Shown here: piece after piece, positions 61,751 through 64,000 of the stretch
How the letters are laid out: the number at the start of each line of letters is the position of its first letter
Position numbering within the stretch: the stretch's first letter is position 1
Assembly: GCF_030818485.1 (NCBI RefSeq)
Contig: NZ_JAUTAJ010000004.1
Coordinates: forward strand, 1,529,001-1,593,000
Length of the DNA stretch: 64,000 nucleotides
From: Pseudoroseomonas cervicalis
Lineage (GTDB): Bacteria > Pseudomonadota > Alphaproteobacteria > Acetobacterales > Acetobacteraceae
Reading direction: 5' to 3'
The notes under the pieces: model-generated
The model's database searches: none
What the model saw: only the letters and a program-made list of their open reading frames with translations
What the model was told of the DNA's origin: nothing
Translations under genes and position numbers: made by a program

Positions 61751-62397
61751 TCAGCTCCTTTTGGCCATCATCCCGACCACGAATTCACGCAGCAGCGGCA
61801 CCGCCCGGCGCGGATCGACCCCCAGGTCTTTTGCGATGCCGACTGCGGCCGTCATGTCGAGCTCCAGCCCGTTGAACCCGCTCCGCAGGCTGCCCATGCC
61901 GGCCTCCCAGCACCGCCAGCCATCCAGCGTCTCAGGGCTTCGCTCCGGCAGATCGTATTCGCAGGGCCAGCAGGTCACTCCGGACTGGCGACATCCGTCG
62001 CAGTATTTTCGCCCGCCTCCGAAGTGCCATTCGGCGCGGGCGCGGATGCGTTTCCCTCGGATTTGACCGCGTCCAGATCGGCCATCACCTGCCTGATGAA
62101 GAGTTCGAACATGCCCGGCATGCTCATCAGGATCTCGGCGCCGGCGGGGGAGAACTCGTCTTCCACGCCCTCCCAGCCCGAGATGGCGAGGCGCGCGGCG
62201 CCTTTGGCGATCAGCCGGTCCAGCAGCGCGCCGCGCTCCACCTCGCTCATCTCCCCGGTCTTGGCCTCGATTTCGGCCAGGTGCCGGCGCGCCATTATCA
62301 CGGCCGCGGCCCATTCGGCCTCGCCCGGCGGGGCATAGAGGACCCGAACGCCACGCGCGAGCTCGAGCCAGCGGGGCGAGAAGTCGGCGAGACGCAT
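61751..62397 (-). CDS. Tail assembly chaperone, -1 frameshift product (GT-like fusion)
   Basis: Predicted fusion: residues 1-116 read from the ATG at 62397, then a -1 shift at the slippery site and 99 further residues from the overlapping frame (RIRARAEWHFGGGRKYCDGC to REFVVGMMAKRS), total about 215. The extension has Cys pairs (YCDGCRQSGVTCWPCE) like phage proteins annotated DUF7697. In lambda the gpG/gpGT ratio set by such a shift is needed for tape measure chaperoning. No independent ribosome site for the extension frame is seen. Confidence 0.75.
61975..62397 (-). CDS. Tail assembly chaperone, unshifted product (G-like)
   Basis: 140 residues from the ATG at 62397, overlapping the tail tube stop by one base (TGATG). 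It is helical and acidic: LAEIEAKTGEMSEVERGALL, then PGMFELFIRQVMADLDAV. The last 24 residues after the slippery site are Ala/Ser/Pro-rich and disposable-looking. It lies between tail tube and tape measure genes, the invariant place of this chaperone. Confidence 0.78.
   Translation of the reverse strand: MRLADFSPRWLELARGVRVLYAPPGEAEWAAAVIMARRHLAEIEAKTGEMSEVERGALLDRLIAKGAARLAISGWEGVEDEFSPAGAEILMSMPGMFELFIRQVMADLDAVKSEGNASAPAPNGTSEAGENTATDVASPE
62050..62056 (-). other. Programmed -1 ribosomal frameshift site
   Basis: Minus strand GGGAAAC lies exactly in phase as G GGA AAC (codons 115-116 of the chaperone frame), a canonical X XXY YYZ heptamer close to lambda's GGGAAAG. The -1 frame is open from here to 61751. 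Confidence 0.82.
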
Positions 62398-63341
62398 CAC
62401 ACATACCCCGCGCGCTGGTTCTTCATGGTGACCTGGACCTTCGCACCGGACGGGCCCTTTTCGGTGACGAAGGCGAAGGTGGCCGAAACACCGTTGCGAC
62501 CCTCCAGGGGCGGCTCCGTCAGCTCGAGCTTCGCGCGCTCCAGCCGCCATTCCACCGACCGCGTCGCGCTCTCGCGGTAGCCGAGGCGCAGATCGAGCGG
62601 AGCACCGGAGCGCGACAGATCGAGGATGGTCCGATCGGACGCCCGCACGGTGATCGAGCCCAGGGCATCCGTCAGCGCCGGCGCGGAGGCGTACAGGCCC
62701 GGCCCGCCGCTGTTCATCGCCCTGATGCCCTCGAGGTTGTTGCGCAGGGTCAGCGTCGCCTCGGTGATATTGGCGAGCTCGTCCGCGCCATTCAGCGCCC
62801 TGCCCTGCCAGCCCACGGACGGGGGCGGCTCCTCCACGGTCGGCGTGGCGTCGATGGATTCATCGTCGCTGATGACCGCCGACCCCATCAGCCCGACCGA
62901 GACCGACTGCACGACCTCGCCCGGCCGGAACCGCAGCTCCATCGAGTTGGCGCGCAGGTTCAGGAAGGTGGCGTAATCGGCGATCGGCAACAGACCGCGC
63001 TCCAGCGCGGCCAGGGGCAGGTTGCTCTTGCCGGAGGCCCAGACGTGCGTGCGGTCGGTCGTGCCGGTCGTGGTGGGCGCGCCGTACATCAGCGTGGTCC
63101 AGTGCCCGAGCGCGTCGCAATCGGCCGGCACGGTGAGCGTCGGCTCGGCCGACAACAGCCCCCGGATCATACGCCCGCCATCGCGCCCCTGGCCGAGCAA
63201 CTCGACCGCAGAGAAGGGCTGGGTGACGCCGGGCGTGAAGGACAGCACGGGCAGCTGCATATAGCCATCGACCGGCTGCGCGCCCCACGCCGTCTGGTAG
63301 GCGAGCAGCAGCCCGGCATCGAAGCCAAAGGCGTAGGCCAT
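62397..63341 (-). CDS. Phage tail tube (major tail) protein
   Basis: 314 residues. MAYAFGFDAGLLLAYQTAWG and LLGQGRDGGRMIRGLLSAEP open the protein and fit Phage_tube-type proteins of long-tailed phages; the rest is mostly beta (VTVPADCDALGHW, LTLRNNLEGIRAM, KVQVTMKNQRAG). It would stack as hexamers to form the tail tube. It lies between terminator and chaperone genes. Confidence 0.75.
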   Translation of the reverse strand: MAYAFGFDAGLLLAYQTAWGAQPVDGYMQLPVLSFTPGVTQPFSAVELLGQGRDGGRMIRGLLSAEPTLTVPADCDALGHWTTLMYGAPTTTGTTDRTHVWASGKSNLPLAALERGLLPIADYATFLNLRANSMELRFRPGEVVQSVSVGLMGSAVISDDESIDATPTVEEPPPSVGWQGRALNGADELANITEATLTLRNNLEGIRAMNSGGPGLYASAPALTDALGSITVRASDRTILDLSRSGAPLDLRLGYRESATRSVEWRLERAKLELTEPPLEGRNGVSATFAFVTEKGPSGAKVQVTMKNQRAGYV

Positions 63342-63345
63342 GACA

Positions 63346-63816
63346 TCAGCTCCTGTCGCGGATGAAAAAGACGCTGATCACCAGCGCTTCCGCACGCGCC
63401 GAGGTGATGTCTTCATCGATAAGGGCGCGGCCCGGTTCGCCACGCGCCGTTTCCAGGCTGATGGCAAGGCCGCCCAGAGTCCGGTCCGACAGGACCGCAT
63501 CACGGCACTGCTGGACCAGCACCATGGCCGATAGAAGGGATTCGGCAGGCCGCTTGACGGCATCCTCCTCGGCCTCGCCGACATCAGCGATGCACTCGGC
63601 CGTGTAGCGGGCCCGCACCATCTGCCGGCCGCCGATGAAATCGGCCTCGACCTCCTCGTTCGCCCAGTAGAGCTGGACGGATGGGACCTCGCTCGCCGTG
63701 ACCGCGTCGGAACGCTCCAGTTCCACCGGTATCTCGCTGGCCGCAAGCTCGTGCGACAGGCGATCATGAAGAGCCCGGGCGATGCGCACATCGATAGGCG
63801 CCAGCGTGTCGCTCAT
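63346..63816 (-). CDS. Tail terminator-like protein
   Basis: 156 residues from the ATG at 63816, overlapping the upstream gene by 4 bases. IDVRIARALHDRLSHELAAS, VQLYWANEEVEADFIGGRQM and EALVISVFFIRDRS suit gpU/tail-terminator proteins that cap the tail tube. Assignment is by size and by position directly before the tail tube gene. Confidence 0.6.
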   Translation of the reverse strand: MSDTLAPIDVRIARALHDRLSHELAASEIPVELERSDAVTASEVPSVQLYWANEEVEADFIGGRQMVRARYTAECIADVGEAEEDAVKRPAESLLSAMVLVQQCRDAVLSDRTLGGLAISLETARGEPGRALIDEDITSARAEALVISVFFIRDRS

Positions 63817-64000
63817 GGCTTCGATGCCCTCTGCAGCAGCCGGGCCGCCCGGCTGGGCTCCGGCACTGCCATGCATTGCAGGACCCAGGTCACCCGGCCC
63901 TCATCCAGTTCGGCCCGGTGCACCGAGTAGACGATCTCGCCGACGGCAAACTGGTCGCCGGCCTGGACGGGTTCCGGCAACTGCGAGCGCACCACATGCA
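63813..64000 (-). CDS. Head-tail joining protein, 5' end outside window
   Basis: At least 61 residues; the frame is open to the right edge. FAVGEIVYSVHRAELDEGRV then TWVLQCMAVPEPSRAAR is a small beta-barrel-like pattern of head-tail connectors (gpFII-like). It is ATGA-coupled to the terminator-like gene. Function is inferred from place. Confidence 0.5.
   Translation of the reverse strand, partial: HVVRSQLPEPVQAGDQFAVGEIVYSVHRAELDEGRVTWVLQCMAVPEPSRAARLLQRASKP

Noticed and set aside
61975..62050. Frame overlap in the tail chaperone taken as another sequencing indel
   Set aside because: Unlike the other three breaks, the overlap is a -1 shift at an in-phase G GGA AAC heptamer in the gene where programmed shifting is known, so no error is needed.
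47230..64000. Gene transfer agent instead of prophage
   Set aside because: The distal tail order resembles GTA, but the arm with SOS box, morons, lysis cassette, tail spike and tRNA fragment fits a prophage. Head genes are out of view, so this is not fully closed.
1..64000. CRISPR arrays, rRNA genes, complete tRNA genes, transposases
   Set aside because: None seen on reading both strands; only a 16-base tRNA-Glu-like fragment was found.

Overview
The window is high-GC DNA (about 70% by eye) with strong third-position GC bias. Gene content and short overlapping operons fit an alphaproteobacterium, most likely an Acetobacteraceae member close to Roseomonas. That taxon is an inference from gene families and codon style; there is no rRNA here. 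A GTTC-N7-GTTC SOS box and two Zur-type boxes agree with an alphaproteobacterium.

Bases 1-40411 are chromosome. They hold the 3' end of a type II NADH dehydrogenase, a GlxA-type regulator, purU, a flavoprotein, a GNAT acetyltransferase and eutB without eutC. A DUF2272 lipoprotein, a DedA protein and an HWE histidine kinase split by a one-base frameshift follow. Divergent to the kinase is a seven-gene operon: ECF sigma, anti-sigma-like protein, Spy/CnrX-like sensor, outer membrane factor, membrane fusion protein and two MdtB/MdtC-type RND pumps. Next come an ABC solute-binding protein, purC, a diguanylate cyclase, a trypsin-like protease, a RidA-like protein under a double operator, LysE, a PaiB/MocR pair and a hydrolase/TetR pair. 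An AztD-like zinc chaperone with Zur boxes, a LysR/MBL/AKR cluster and an epimerase/MarR operon close this part.

A prophage appears to start at 40412-40427, a 16-base piece matching the 3' end of a tRNA-Glu gene on the minus strand, and it runs past the right edge. Its left arm (40.4-47.2 kb) starts with an SOS box and three small genes, then a HEPN/Abi-like two-gene operon. After that come three plus-strand cargo genes, each followed by a convergent copy of one staphylococcal-nuclease-like gene: one intact copy and two decayed copies. Two of the cargo genes are strikingly AT-rich.

From 47.2 kb to the end the minus strand carries a lysis and tail module of a long non-contractile-tailed phage, transcribed right to left. 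It contains a head-tail joining protein, tail terminator, tail tube, tail chaperones with a canonical -1 slippery site, tape measure, distal tail proteins, peptidase-like protein, J-like hub and a cadherin-like adhesin. A FAD-dependent oxidoreductase is translationally coupled to the adhesin, and a frameshifted tail spike, holin-like and lysozyme-like genes follow. A plus-strand lipoprotein gene with its own promoter interrupts the tail operon at 58.8 kb. Capsid, packaging, repressor and integrase genes are not in view and should lie to the right.

Three genes (kinase, TIGR02391-like gene, tail spike) each carry one apparent extra G/C in a short G/C run. These may be real lesions or assembly errors.
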